Below the pieces are notes generated by a model. That model had not been told where the DNA came from. It ran no database searches and saw only the letters and a list, made by a program, of their open reading frames with translations. From Actinacidiphila paucisporea (GTDB taxonomy: Bacteria > Actinomycetota > Actinomycetes > Streptomycetales > Streptomycetaceae), in NCBI RefSeq assembly GCF_900142575.1, contig NZ_FRBI01000007.1:62001-126000 (forward strand): 64,000 nt of DNA, given 5' to 3'. Shown here one piece after another: positions 17,338-25,861 of the stretch. Position numbers and translations under genes: made by a program. Within the stretch, counting starts at the first letter, position 1; each line of letters starts with the position of its first letter.

Positions 17338-18912
17338 CTATTCGCCGGCAGCGGTCGGCCGCAAGGCCGGGTCCGCGGCTTCCGACGGCTCGGGAAGGGC
17401 GACCGCCGCGGCCCCGCCGCCGTCGGAGTTGATCCGCGCGAGCAGGGCGTCCCGCTCCGGCGTGTCCTCCGGCTTGATCCACCCGATCACCACGTAGAGC
17501 ACCAGGGACACCGCGAGCGGCACCGATACCTGGTACTCGAGGTTGACGCCGCCCGAGACCGCGTCGTTGACGGGGTAGTTGAGCAGGTAGAAGGCGAACA
17601 GGCCCAGCGCCCAGCTGGTGAGGGCGGCGGTGGGGCCGGAGCGGCGGAAGCGGGGGAGGAGGCCGAGCATGAAGGGGATCGCGATCGGTCCCATGAGGCC
17701 GGCGACCCATTTGATCACGACGGTGATGATGTCCTTGAACGTCGGCGAGCTGACCTGGGTCGCGACGGCCATGGACAGGCCGAGGAAGGCCAGAGTCGTG
17801 ACGCGGGCCGCGATCAGGCCGACACGGGCGCTCCACTCGCGGGCCTGGCGGGAGAAGGCGGGGGCGATGTCACGGGTGACGACGGCCGAGATGGCGTTGG
17901 CGTCCGAGGAGCACATGGCCATGGTGTGGGAGAAGAAGCCCACGACGACCAGGCCGAGCAGGCCGTGCGGCAGCAGCTGTTCGGTGAGCAGCGCGTAGGA
18001 GTCGGAGCCGTCGGGCTTCTTGGCGTGCACCAGCAGCGGGGAGATCCACATCGGGAAGAAGAGCACGACGGGCCAGACGAACCACAGCGCCGAGGAGAGC
18101 ATGGCGCTGCGGGTGGCCTCCTTGGCGGAACCCGTGGCCATGTACCGCTGGGCCTGGTTCCACATGCCGCCGTTGTACTCGAAGGTCTTGATGAAGAGGT
18201 AGGCGAGCAGGAAGACGACGGTGTACGGGCCCGCGGTGGGGTGGCCGTGGTGGCGCAGCGCCGGCTCGTCCCAGACGTTCCAGATGCCGCTGATCCCGCC
18301 GATCTTGTTCAGCGCGGCGACCAGCATCGCCAGGCCCGCCACCAGCTGGATGGCGAACTGGCCCAGTTCGGTGAGCGCGTCCGCCCACAGGCCGCCCACC
18401 GTGCAGTAGACGGCGGTGATCGCACCGGTGATGACGATGCCCTGGGTGAGGGTGACGCCGGTGAAGACCGACAGCAGGGTGGCGATGGCCGCCCACTTGG
18501 CGCCGACGTCGACGATCTTGAGCAGTACGCCGGACCAGGCGAGCGCCTGCTGGGTGGTCAGGTTGTAGCGGTTCTTGAGGTATTCCAGCGGTGAGGAGAC
18601 GTGCAGCCGGGACCGCACCCGGTTCAGCCGCGGCGCGAAGAGTTTGGCGCCGATGGCGATCCCGATGGCAATGGGCAGCGCCCAGGTGACGTACGACGTG
18701 ACGCCGTACCGGTAGGAGATGCCCGCGTAACCGGTGAACATCACCGCGCTGTAGCCCGACATGTGGTGCGAGATGCCGGACAGCCACCACGGCATCCTGC
18801 CGCCCGCGGTGAAGTAGTCGCTGACGTTGTCGACGCGTTTGTGCGACCACACGCCGATCGCGACCATGACGCCGAAGTAGGCGATGAGCACGGTCCAGTC
18901 GAGACTGTTCAT
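17338..18912 (-). CDS. Sodium:solute symporter family permease
   Basis: A 524-residue integral membrane protein of the SSS (SLC5-like) family, with about 13-14 transmembrane helices. The opening DWTVLIAYFGVMVAIGVWSHKRV and DYFTAGGRMPWWLSGISHHMSGYSAVMFTG are the family's first helices; KTFEYNGGMWNQAQRYMAT and SHTMAMCSSDANAISAVVTRD are core parts. The substrate is not evident (sugar, acid and amino-acid carriers share these features). GGAGGGG is three bases before the ATG. It is monocistronic and convergent with the ADP-ribosylglycohydrolase. Confidence 0.88.
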   Translation of the reverse strand: MNSLDWTVLIAYFGVMVAIGVWSHKRVDNVSDYFTAGGRMPWWLSGISHHMSGYSAVMFTGYAGISYRYGVTSYVTWALPIAIGIAIGAKLFAPRLNRVRSRLHVSSPLEYLKNRYNLTTQQALAWSGVLLKIVDVGAKWAAIATLLSVFTGVTLTQGIVITGAITAVYCTVGGLWADALTELGQFAIQLVAGLAMLVAALNKIGGISGIWNVWDEPALRHHGHPTAGPYTVVFLLAYLFIKTFEYNGGMWNQAQRYMATGSAKEATRSAMLSSALWFVWPVVLFFPMWISPLLVHAKKPDGSDSYALLTEQLLPHGLLGLVVVGFFSHTMAMCSSDANAISAVVTRDIAPAFSRQAREWSARVGLIAARVTTLAFLGLSMAVATQVSSPTFKDIITVVIKWVAGLMGPIAIPFMLGLLPRFRRSGPTAALTSWALGLFAFYLLNYPVNDAVSGGVNLEYQVSVPLAVSLVLYVVIGWIKPEDTPERDALLARINSDGGGAAAVALPEPSEAADPALRPTAAGE

Positions 18913-19308
18913 AGTCCCCTCCAGGGGGTCCGCCTTGTGAACGGGAACGCACTTCGCTGTGGCGCTCGTCCGGGCGGGTCGCCCCCGTGCGGGAGCGGGG
19001 ACTTCCGGGATTGAACCGCCGGCTCGGAGGGCCGGTCAAGGGTTCCAGCGTTCAAGAGTCTGAATTCAGGTCAGCAAGCCGAACGATTTTACTCGCTCTT
19101 TACTTCCCTTGGCATTGTGATGACCCGGACCGCGAACCCACGATGAGCGGGCACTTCGCTGGGCGCGGCAATGTACGCCGGCTGTGGGGCCGGCGCGGAA
19201 GCGGGTACGACGCAGAGCCGTACGGGAGCGGGTCCCGTACGGCGCGGAGGGGAGGGTGCGCGGCGCCGACGATCCGTCAGGCCGGCTTCGGCCAAGGGCC
19301 GGCGGAGG
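18913..19308. other. Intergenic region upstream of the symporter
   Basis: A 396-base gap. The symporter side has an AT-rich block at about 19083-19120 and the palindrome CTGAATTCAG at 19060-19069, plausible promoter and operator elements. The other side holds the terminator hairpin at 19217-19243. No coding frame is convincing. Confidence 0.5.
19217..19243. terminator. Hairpin with 11-bp perfect stem after the aminotransferase gene
   Basis: GCCGTACGGGA at 19217-19227 pairs exactly with 19233-19243 around GCGGG. It lies 66 bases beyond the aminotransferase stop on the minus strand and likely ends that message. Confidence 0.75.
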
Positions 19309-20508
19309 TCAGCCGAAGGCCAATGTCAGGCGGCGCAGTCCCTCGGCGATCTCGTCCGGCGTATGCGTGGTGAAGGACATCCGCAGTGTCGCCGGGTCGG
19401 CATCCGCGGCATAGAACGGTGCGCCCGGTACATAGGCGACGTCGTGCGTGATCGCGGCAGGCAGCAGCGCGGTGGCGTCATGGCCCGCGGGCAGCCGTAC
19501 CCACAGGAACATCCCGCCCTCCGGCCGGTTCCATGTGCTGCCGGCCGGCAGTGCCGCGGGCAGTCCGGCCAGCAGCGCGTCGCGGCGGGCCCGGTAGGCG
19601 GTACGCACCCGGAGCAGATGCGCGTCCAGGTCGCTGTCCGCGAGGTAGCGGGCCGCGGCCGCCTGGTCCACCGTCGAGGTGTGCAGATCGGCCGCCTGCT
19701 TGGCGATCACGCAGGGCCGCAGCAGCGCCTCAGGCGCCCGCAGCCAGCCCAGCCGCATGCCGGGCGCCATCACCTTCGAGAAGCTGCCCAGCAGCACCGT
19801 ACGGTCCGCGGCGGCCTCGTAGGAGCTGATCCACGGCAGGCGGTCGCCCTCGAAGCGCAGCTCCCCGTACGGGTCGTCCTCGGCGATCCACAGCCCGTGC
19901 CGCCCGGCCACCTCCGCGACCGCGCGGCGACGCTCCGCGGGCAGCGTGCGGCCGGTCGGGTTCTGGAAGTCGGGGATCAGGTAGAGCAGTTTGGGCCGCT
20001 CCCGCAGCACCAGCTCCTCCAGCGCGTCCGGCCGCACCCCGTCCTCGTCGGTCGGCACCGGCACCACCCGGGCGCCCGCGAAGCCGAAGCACTGCAATGC
20101 CGCCAGATACGTCGGACTCTCCACCAGTACCACGTCGCCCGGCTCCAGCAGCACCGTCGCCAGCAGCGAGAGGCCTTGCTGCGAACCGCCCGTCACCAGG
20201 ATGTCGCCCGCGCCGGTGGCGAGCCCCCGCCGGGTCAGCCGGCCGGCCACCGCGGCCCGCAGCGCGGGATCGCCCTCGGTGGTCGAATACTGCAGCACCG
20301 TGGCGGCCCGCTCGGCCAGCACCCGGTCGTATGCCGCCCTGATGCCGGCGGCGTCGAAGAGCTCGGGTGCGGGCAGCCCGCCGGCGAAGGAGATCACCTC
20401 GGGCCGCGCGGTCAGCGCCAGGATCTCCCGTACCGGCGACGCGGCGACCTCCCGCGCGCGGGCGGCGAGTGCGGGCAGTGCGGCTGCTGCGGCGGCGGGC
20501 ATCGTCAT
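19309..20508 (-). CDS. PLP-dependent aminotransferase (class I/II, 2-aminoadipate/MocR-like branch)
   Basis: A 399-residue fold-type I aminotransferase. It has VISFAGGLPAPELFD at the start, YSTTEGDPALRAAVAGRL, TGGSQQGLSLLA, PDFQNPTGRTLP, EDDPYGELRFEG and the PLP-lysine motif GSFSKVMAPGMRLGW with Lys near residue 244. The 'AGGLP...GDP.LR...GSQQ' series is that of the LysN/MocR-like subgroup that uses 2-oxoglutarate with aromatic or 2-aminoadipate donors. There is no N-terminal GntR domain, so it is an enzyme rather than a MocR regulator. Amino-acid preference cannot be told. The gene stands alone with tandem repeats just upstream. Confidence 0.88.
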   Translation of the reverse strand: MTMPAAAAAALPALAARAREVAASPVREILALTARPEVISFAGGLPAPELFDAAGIRAAYDRVLAERAATVLQYSTTEGDPALRAAVAGRLTRRGLATGAGDILVTGGSQQGLSLLATVLLEPGDVVLVESPTYLAALQCFGFAGARVVPVPTDEDGVRPDALEELVLRERPKLLYLIPDFQNPTGRTLPAERRRAVAEVAGRHGLWIAEDDPYGELRFEGDRLPWISSYEAAADRTVLLGSFSKVMAPGMRLGWLRAPEALLRPCVIAKQAADLHTSTVDQAAAARYLADSDLDAHLLRVRTAYRARRDALLAGLPAALPAGSTWNRPEGGMFLWVRLPAGHDATALLPAAITHDVAYVPGAPFYAADADPATLRMSFTTHTPDEIAEGLRRLTLAFG

Positions 20509-20557
20509 GTGCGGCAGCCTACGAAGATTCGTTGTATTGTCCAGACACTTTCCAGTA

Positions 20558-20597
20558 TCCGGTCAACGGCCCGCCGTGCGTCCGGTCAACGGCCCGC
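20558..20597. repeat. 17-bp direct repeat upstream of the aminotransferase gene
   Basis: TCCGGTCAACGGCCCGC occurs at 20558-20574 and again at 20581-20597 (23-base period), 50-90 bases before the aminotransferase start. On the minus strand each contains TTGACCG, so they may be tandem activator or operator sites or carry the -35 box. Confidence 0.6.
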
Positions 20598-20638
20598 TGT
20601 TCAGTCGGACTTCGCCGCCGGGCCCGGAAAAGCAGCGA

Positions 20639-20674
20639 GCCCTCTCGGCCAGGACGGCGGCCGGTCGAGAGGGC
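20639..20674. terminator. Hairpin downstream of the DUF397 gene
   Basis: GCCCTCTCG (20639-20647) pairs with 20666-20674 and the stem extends three more pairs inward. It is placed about 40 bases past the DUF397 stop on the minus strand. Confidence 0.7.
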
Positions 20675-20712
20675 GGTTCGGTGGTGCTGTGCTGCGGTGC
20701 GGAACCCGCGGG

Positions 20713-20922
20713 TCAGCGCAGGTCGTACGTGCCGTGGTCGACGTCTGAGACGAAGGACGACCACGCTTCGGGGGAAAAGGTGAGCACCGGACCCTGCGGG
20801 TCCTTGGAGTCGCGGACCACGACGGCCGCGACAGCCGGGGACTTCACTTCTACACAGGCGCCGTTTCCGGTGGACCGCGAGGACTTACGCCACGCGGGAG
20901 TGCTGCCCAGCTTGATTGCCAT
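20713..20922 (-). CDS. DUF397 protein (partner of XRE regulator)
   Basis: A 69-residue member of the DUF397 family: WRKSSRSTGNGACVEV, then VVVRDSKDPQGPVLTFSPEAWSSFVSDV, the family signature. In Streptomyces these small proteins are encoded next to WhiJ/Scr1-type XRE proteins and act with them in development or as toxin-antitoxin-like pairs. GGAG is five bases before the ATG. It lies 265 bases downstream of the XRE gene on the same strand, so it may have its own promoter in the gap. The WhiJ-like label is from family and context. Confidence 0.88.
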   Translation of the reverse strand: MAIKLGSTPAWRKSSRSTGNGACVEVKSPAVAAVVVRDSKDPQGPVLTFSPEAWSSFVSDVDHGTYDLR

Positions 20923-21187
20923 CTCTGCTCCGGTCTGTGCTGGTGACGGCGGCGGGGTGTACTCCGCAATGCGTCGAGCCGTGGAGATGAGGTGTACACC
21001 ACCACCTGACTGCGCCCGACGCTACTCGCCAACATCACCGACCCGGTGGGGTCTTCACCCGACTAGGTGGCATATTCCTTGCAACTCTTGCCATGCGAGC
21101 GGGCCTTGGAGTAACTTGCCCGCCTTCACCCGAGGCGCCCCTGTCCGGAGCCGTACCGGCGCCGCTCGGGCGTACCGCGGCGCCGGG

Positions 21188-22042
21188 TCAGACGTACCGC
21201 AGCGCCGCCTCGCCGATGAACTGGCGGGTGGCCTCGGCGCTCAGCGCCTGCGCCCGCAGGTGCTCGTACATCACGCTGTACGCCTGTACATCGGTGTCCT
21301 TCTCCAGGTACAGGTCGCTGTTCACGCCCTCCAGGTAGACCACCGTCGCGTCGGTGGCGTCGGTGAACTCCAGCACCGCGAACTGCCCGCTCAGCCCCGG
21401 GTGGGCGCCCGCCTCGAAGGGCAGCACCTGGACGGTCACATGCGGCAGATGGCTCAGGTCCACGAGATGCGTGAGCTGTTCGCGCATGATCCCGGCGTCG
21501 CCGACCTTCCGGCACAGCGCCGCCTCGTCCACCACCGCCCACAGCCGCAGCGGCCCGTCGGGGTCGGTGATACGTTCCTGCCGGCGCATCCGGACGCTGA
21601 CCCGCTTCTCGACCTGCTCCGGCGTCGCCTCCGGCAGATTGCCGGCGATCATCGCCGCGGCATACCCCGGGGTCTGCAACAGGCCGGGCACCACCTGGGG
21701 TTCGAAGACCCGCAGGCTCGCGGCCTCGGTCTCCAGGCCGATGTAGACGCTGTAAGGGATGTCGCCGAAGGCGTGCCACCAGCCCTGCTGGCGGGACTCC
21801 TTGGCCATCTGCATCAGCGACTCGACGATGCGGACGTCCTCCACGCCGTACACCCCGCACAGATCACGGACATCGCGCTGGCTGATGCTGCGGCGGCCGT
21901 TCTCCAGGCGGCTGATCTTGGACTGGGAGACCAGGAGCCGGGCCGCGACCTCCTCGGCCGTCATCCCCTTCTCCTCGCGGAGCTTGCGCAGCTCCGAACC
22001 CAGACGGCGGCGCCTGACGGTGGGGTTGACGTTGGCGACCAC
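21188..22042 (-). CDS. XRE helix-turn-helix regulator with DUF5753-type sensor domain (WhiJ/Scr1-like)
   Basis: A 284-residue regulator. The N-terminal XRE domain (VRRRRLGSELRKLREEKGMTAEEVAARLLVSQSKISRLENGRRSISQRDV) is followed by the ~190-residue DUF5753 domain (YIGLETEAASLRVFEPQVVPGLLQT, MRRQERI, VQVLPFEAGAHPGLSGQFAVLEF). I placed the start at GTG 22042 (MVANVNPT) because GGAGGT lies nine bases upstream, just inside a longer frame beginning ATG 22069. Homologues in Streptomyces are followed by DUF397 genes, as here, and can control aerial growth and antibiotics or respond to foreign elements. Confidence 0.88.
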   Translation of the reverse strand: MVANVNPTVRRRRLGSELRKLREEKGMTAEEVAARLLVSQSKISRLENGRRSISQRDVRDLCGVYGVEDVRIVESLMQMAKESRQQGWWHAFGDIPYSVYIGLETEAASLRVFEPQVVPGLLQTPGYAAAMIAGNLPEATPEQVEKRVSVRMRRQERITDPDGPLRLWAVVDEAALCRKVGDAGIMREQLTHLVDLSHLPHVTVQVLPFEAGAHPGLSGQFAVLEFTDATDATVVYLEGVNSDLYLEKDTDVQAYSVMYEHLRAQALSAEATRQFIGEAALRYV

Positions 22043-22145
22043 AGGGACTGCACCTCCACGCTGATCCATACTGATGGTCAGCAGCCTGCCACTAGCGGTC
22101 ATCGCCGCGCTGGCGAATGGTCGTAACAAGCTTGCCCGGTCCGTA

Positions 22146-22182
22146 CGCCGGGGCGCGCGAACCGTTCGCGTGCGCCCCGGCG
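22146..22182. terminator. Hairpin, 11-bp perfect outer stem
   Basis: CGCCGGGGCGC (22146-22156) pairs with 22172-22182, and the stem continues inward (GCGAA with TTCGC) past a two-base bulge. It probably terminates a minus-strand message or insulates the XRE promoter. Confidence 0.6.
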
Positions 22183-22194
22183 GCGCCGGAAAAC

Positions 22195-22253
22195 GTGCCG
22201 CGCGGGGCGCCGGGTCCGGACAACTGTCCGGCGCCCGCCACCCCGCGCGGCAC
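22195..22253. repeat. 59-base nested palindrome
   Basis: Outer arms of 13 bp (22195-22207 with 22241-22253) are perfect. Inside are GGCGCC/GGCGCC and a CCGGAC-AACT-GTCCGG hairpin at 22216-22231. The whole can fold as a cruciform-like element next to the previous hairpin. Confidence 0.7.
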
Positions 22254-22490
22254 AGCGGCTCCCGGAGGGGATCTCACTGCGGACGGGACCGGCTCTGCGG
22301 TGTCCCGTCCCTGCCGACGGACACCGCGACCCCGTCCTGCGTCATCACGGGTCACACTGCTGTGCTGTTCGGGTGCTCAGGTACTGCCGTGTGCCCGACG
22401 TGCCCGGCGTACGCCGCACGCGTCGGTGTGTTCAGTGTGCTTCGGCTTCACAGTGCTGCTTTCCGCCCGTGTGCTCGGACGCGCTGAACG

Positions 22491-23186
22491 TCAACCGACC
22501 CTCGCCATCGTGCCGTGACCCACCGTGCGCTGTGCCTGGGCGGGTGGGCGCTTGGGTTGCGCGGCCACGCCGTTCTGCACGTCCATCACGGCGTGCGCGA
22601 CGAGGCCGCCCATCGGGTCGTACCTGATCAGGTCCCGCAGGCGCGATCGTGACGACCGGCCTTCGTTACCCGGGTACAGATGCTTGCCGAGTCCCACGGA
22701 GTGGGCGAGCGCGGCGAGCGCCGCGGTCCGCGGGTCCGGCGGTACGCCGGTGCGGATCGCACTGTCCAGCCGGGATCTGATCTCCCGGCTGACCGCGCTG
22801 TCGGTCGCCTGATACCGAGTGGTCGGCAGCACCCCGCACATCTGACCCGGTACGGCATGCACCATGCCGCACCGCTCCAGGTGCGCGAGATACGTCTGGC
22901 GCAGCCCCAGCCGGGGCCCGCCGATCCAGTGGACCGCCCGCACCGGGCTGCCACGACGGCGCAGCAGCTCCAGAGCGGAGTCCAGAGTCGGATCTCCGGT
23001 CGGCCGTGGATGCACCACGGCGATACGATCCCCGTCAGGGGCTATCCGTCCTGCCAGAGCCAGCTCGACGAGCTGTGCCCCGGCGAGGCCGAGGTCGAGC
23101 GATTGCGGCTGCGCCGTGGTCCCGGTCGTCGGGTCCAGGGCGAGCAGCAACAGCTCTTCCGGAATTGTTCTGCGGCTCTTGCCCAT
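22491..23186 (-). CDS. GPP34 (GOLPH3-like) family phosphoprotein
   Basis: A 231-residue protein of the GOLPH3/GPP34 fold, a phosphoinositide-binding adapter in eukaryotes but of unknown role in actinobacteria. Recognisable are TIPEELLLLALDPTTGTT at the start, LDLGLAGAQLVELALAGRIA, GVLPTTRYQATD and the C-terminal AALAALAHSVGLGKHLYP. ATG 23186 follows GGGGAGG with a five-base gap. It is divergent from the DD-carboxypeptidase. Bacterial GPP34 proteins are peripheral and could act at the membrane during differentiation, but that is inference. Confidence 0.85.
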   Translation of the reverse strand: MGKSRRTIPEELLLLALDPTTGTTAQPQSLDLGLAGAQLVELALAGRIAPDGDRIAVVHPRPTGDPTLDSALELLRRRGSPVRAVHWIGGPRLGLRQTYLAHLERCGMVHAVPGQMCGVLPTTRYQATDSAVSREIRSRLDSAIRTGVPPDPRTAALAALAHSVGLGKHLYPGNEGRSSRSRLRDLIRYDPMGGLVAHAVMDVQNGVAAQPKRPPAQAQRTVGHGTMARVG

Positions 23187-23340
23187 CCATGCCTCCCCGC
23201 GTGGATGAATGACAGGGTGACGCCTCTCACACCGGCCTGTCGAGAGTGCCTTCGCCATATCGGCGGGAACCGGCTGGTATGTCGTTCTCGTCTACGGGGG
23301 CGGTGGTGGTGTCGCAGACGGGCTGCGGGCCCCGCGCGGG

Positions 23341-23389
23341 ACTATTGCAAATAGTGGGTCAGGACGGGTAGGGGCACTATCGGTGCCCC
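23341..23389. promoter_or_regulatory. Two dyads in the GPP34/carboxypeptidase divergent spacer
   Basis: ACTATT-GCA-AATAGT at 23341-23355 and GGGGCAC-TATCG-GTGCCCC at 23371-23389. Both are perfect and lie 25-75 bases upstream of the carboxypeptidase start. They may be operator sites or a leader hairpin. Confidence 0.45.
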
Positions 23390-23413
23390 GAACGATGTGT
23401 GGAGGAGGTCTGC

Positions 23414-25861
23414 GTGGCGGGCGAGTCCCCCGGCAGGGAGCAGCAGCACGGGACGTCGGGGGAGGTGGCCGCACCACAGGTCGCGGACCCGAGGCTGGTG
23501 GTGTTCCATGCGCCCGTTGAGGCGCGAGAGGCGGCTGTGGCGGACGCCGCGCCCGTACGGCACGACGGCACACCGGCTCGCGGCGTCCATCAAGGCGACC
23601 CGGAATCGGCTGAACTGCCGGGCTCCGACGCCCGCTCGCCCCTCGCCACCGCGTCCGCCGAAAGTACGGTGACGGATGCGACGAGTGATGTGCCGGTTGT
23701 GGACATGACCGCCGACGCGGCTGCGCCGCCTGCCCCGTCGAACCCGCGCGAGCCGGTCGCGGAGCCCCGGAAAACGGAACCGAATCGTGATCCGGAGGGT
23801 GTGGCTGAGGCGACGGATGAGGCTCCTGGTGCACCTGAGGTGAGTGAACTTTCAACTGATGAGGCGGCGGCCGGGGACGACCTCGCGTCGCGGGACGCGT
23901 CGGAGAGCGCTCCCGAGGCGGTGCCCGAGGATGCGCCGGGGCGCACTCCGGTGGCGGATGAGGGCGCCCGGACGGCGGGCGGCCGGGAGGGTGAGCTTTC
24001 GGCTCCGGCCGGGGAAGCGGAGGAGGCGGCTGAGGCGGCCGCCCAGGACGCGCCTGCGGACTCCCCTCGGGACTCTCAGGACGCGGCCGGGGAGGCGCCC
24101 GAGGGCGCTCCGGCGGATGCTCGTACGGACGTTCCCGAGGACGTTCCCGCGGACGCTCCGGCAAAAGCTCCCGCAAGGGCTTCTGGAAAAGCTTCAGAAG
24201 CGGAATCCGACCGCGCGGGCGGGCCGGCGACGGAAACGGGGCCGGAAACAGCCCCGGAAACAGCCCCGGAGGCGGCGCCGGAAGCCGAGCCGGACGACCG
24301 GCGCGAGGACACCGGTGTGCACCGGGCGGCGGTACGGAAGTCATTGCTGCGGCCCCTGGTGTCCGATCTCCCGGCCGAACGGCCGGTGGGGCGCACCGGA
24401 CAGCCCGCGGCCGGTGCCACGCCCGCCTGGGCCGCCTCCGCGGCCTCCGCGGGCCCCGCCGCCACCTCGCCGCCGGCCGCCGAACCCGGTCAGGGCGAGA
24501 TCGTCGGCCCCGAGGGGACCCGGTCCATGCCTCAGCCGCTGCCTCAGCTGCTGCCGCCCGGGTCCGGCCACACCGGTTCCACCCCGCTGAAGCTGCTCGC
24601 CCACCTCACCAACACCCCGCCGCCCCGGCAGACCCTGCTGCGCAGCGTCGCCCGGCGGTTCAGGATCTGGACCCCGCTGGTCGTGCTGCTCGCGGTGGTC
24701 TTCGTCGTCGTCCAGGCCGTACGCCCGGTGCCCGGCACCAGCCTGCGGCTGACCGGCGCGTCCTCGTACGCCTTCGCCGGCGCCCCGCTGCCCGCGTCGA
24801 TGCCGTGGCCCGGCGAGGGCCAGTCCGTCGCCGAGGTCGAGGGCCTCGGCTCGCTCGGCGTGCACGGCGCCCAGACCCCGGTGCCGATCGCCAGCCTCAC
24901 CAAGGTGATGACCGCCTACGTGGTGCTGAAGGACCATCCGCTCACCGGCAAGGAGAACGGCCCCCAGATCCCCGTCGACCAGCAGGCGGCGAACGAGTCC
25001 GCGTCCGCCGCCGAGTCGACCGCCCACGTGAAGGTCGGCCAGAAGTTCACCGAACGCCAGATGCTGCAACTGCTGCTGGTCCCCTCGGGCAACAACATCG
25101 CGCGGCTGCTGGCCCGTTGGGACGCCGGCACGCAGCAGGCCTTCGTCACCAAGATGAAGGCGGCCTCGACCGCGCTCGGCATGGCCGACACCAAGTACAC
25201 CGGCGCCAGCGGCCTGGAGGAGACCACCGTCAGCACCGCGGTCGACCAGCTCAAGCTGGCCCGCGAGGTGATGAAGAACGGGGTCTTCCGCTCGGTCGTA
25301 GGACTCCCGTGGGTCGTCGTCCCCGGTGTCGGCAAGATTTTCAACAACAACAACGACCTGGTGAATACCGGCGTCATCGGCATCAAGACCGGATCCAGCA
25401 CACCGGCGGGCGGCGCCCTGATGTGGGCGGCGAACAGGAAGGCCGCCGGCAAGGAGCAGCTGATCCTCGGCGTCGTCCTCCAGCAGCACGGCGGCACCAC
25501 CGTCAGCGACAGCCTCGACGCCGCGCTGGCCCGCAGCCAACAGCTCATCAAGGCCGTCCAGGGCGGGCTGACGTCCGCGACGGTCGTCAAGAAGGGTGAC
25601 GTCGTCGGCGAGGTGAGCGACGGCCTCGGCGGCAAGACGCCGGTCGCCGCCGCCGCCGACCTCACCACGGCCGGCTGGCCGGGCCTGCGCTCCACGATCG
25701 CCCTCACCCCCCTGGCCGGCGGGCTGCCCCACAGCGCCAAGGCGGGCACCGTGGTGGGAACCCTCACCTTCGGCACGGGTTCCGCCCGCGCCTCCGTACC
25801 GGCCGTCCTCCAGAAGGATCTGACGTCCCCGTCCTTCACTTCGAAGCTCACCCACTTCTGA
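23414..25861 (+). CDS. D-alanyl-D-alanine carboxypeptidase (PBP5-type) with very long acidic N-terminal tail
   Basis: Trims the terminal D-Ala from peptidoglycan stem peptides outside the membrane. The peptidase S11 domain has SLTK (Ser ~494, Lys ~497), SGN (~558-560) and KTG (~658-660). It is preceded by one transmembrane helix at ~419-437 and about 415 residues of Glu/Ala/Pro/Asp-rich disordered sequence (repeats such as ETAPETAPEAAPEAEP) on the cytoplasmic side. GTG 23414 is chosen because GGAGGAGGT is four bases before it; GTG 23399 would start inside that site. The gene order with GPP34 and DUF397/XRE resembles S. coelicolor around SCO4439-4441, as remembered. Confidence 0.88.
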   Translation: MAGESPGREQQHGTSGEVAAPQVADPRLVVFHAPVEAREAAVADAAPVRHDGTPARGVHQGDPESAELPGSDARSPLATASAESTVTDATSDVPVVDMTADAAAPPAPSNPREPVAEPRKTEPNRDPEGVAEATDEAPGAPEVSELSTDEAAAGDDLASRDASESAPEAVPEDAPGRTPVADEGARTAGGREGELSAPAGEAEEAAEAAAQDAPADSPRDSQDAAGEAPEGAPADARTDVPEDVPADAPAKAPARASGKASEAESDRAGGPATETGPETAPETAPEAAPEAEPDDRREDTGVHRAAVRKSLLRPLVSDLPAERPVGRTGQPAAGATPAWAASAASAGPAATSPPAAEPGQGEIVGPEGTRSMPQPLPQLLPPGSGHTGSTPLKLLAHLTNTPPPRQTLLRSVARRFRIWTPLVVLLAVVFVVVQAVRPVPGTSLRLTGASSYAFAGAPLPASMPWPGEGQSVAEVEGLGSLGVHGAQTPVPIASLTKVMTAYVVLKDHPLTGKENGPQIPVDQQAANESASAAESTAHVKVGQKFTERQMLQLLLVPSGNNIARLLARWDAGTQQAFVTKMKAASTALGMADTKYTGASGLEETTVSTAVDQLKLAREVMKNGVFRSVVGLPWVVVPGVGKIFNNNNDLVNTGVIGIKTGSSTPAGGALMWAANRKAAGKEQLILGVVLQQHGGTTVSDSLDAALARSQQLIKAVQGGLTSATVVKKGDVVGEVSDGLGGKTPVAAAADLTTAGWPGLRSTIALTPLAGGLPHSAKAGTVVGTLTFGTGSARASVPAVLQKDLTSPSFTSKLTHF

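Larger units (their letters stand above)
22043..22490. other. Intergenic region with strong secondary structure between GPP34 and XRE genes
   Basis: About 450 bases with no coding frame of typical codon use. Two large inverted repeats occupy 22146-22182 and 22195-22253. The remainder towards 22490 is unusually rich in GTGT, TGCT and CACGG steps and has no clear feature. Promoter elements for the XRE gene should lie in 22045-22145. Confidence 0.5.

Noticed and set aside
18987..19060. Possible tRNA-like segment near GATTGAACCG
   Set aside because: No acceptor-stem pairing or anticodon arm can be formed around it.
20713..22042. DUF397/XRE pair as a new toxin-antitoxin system
   Set aside because: This is a known, abundant Streptomyces pair type; nothing in the sequence departs from it.
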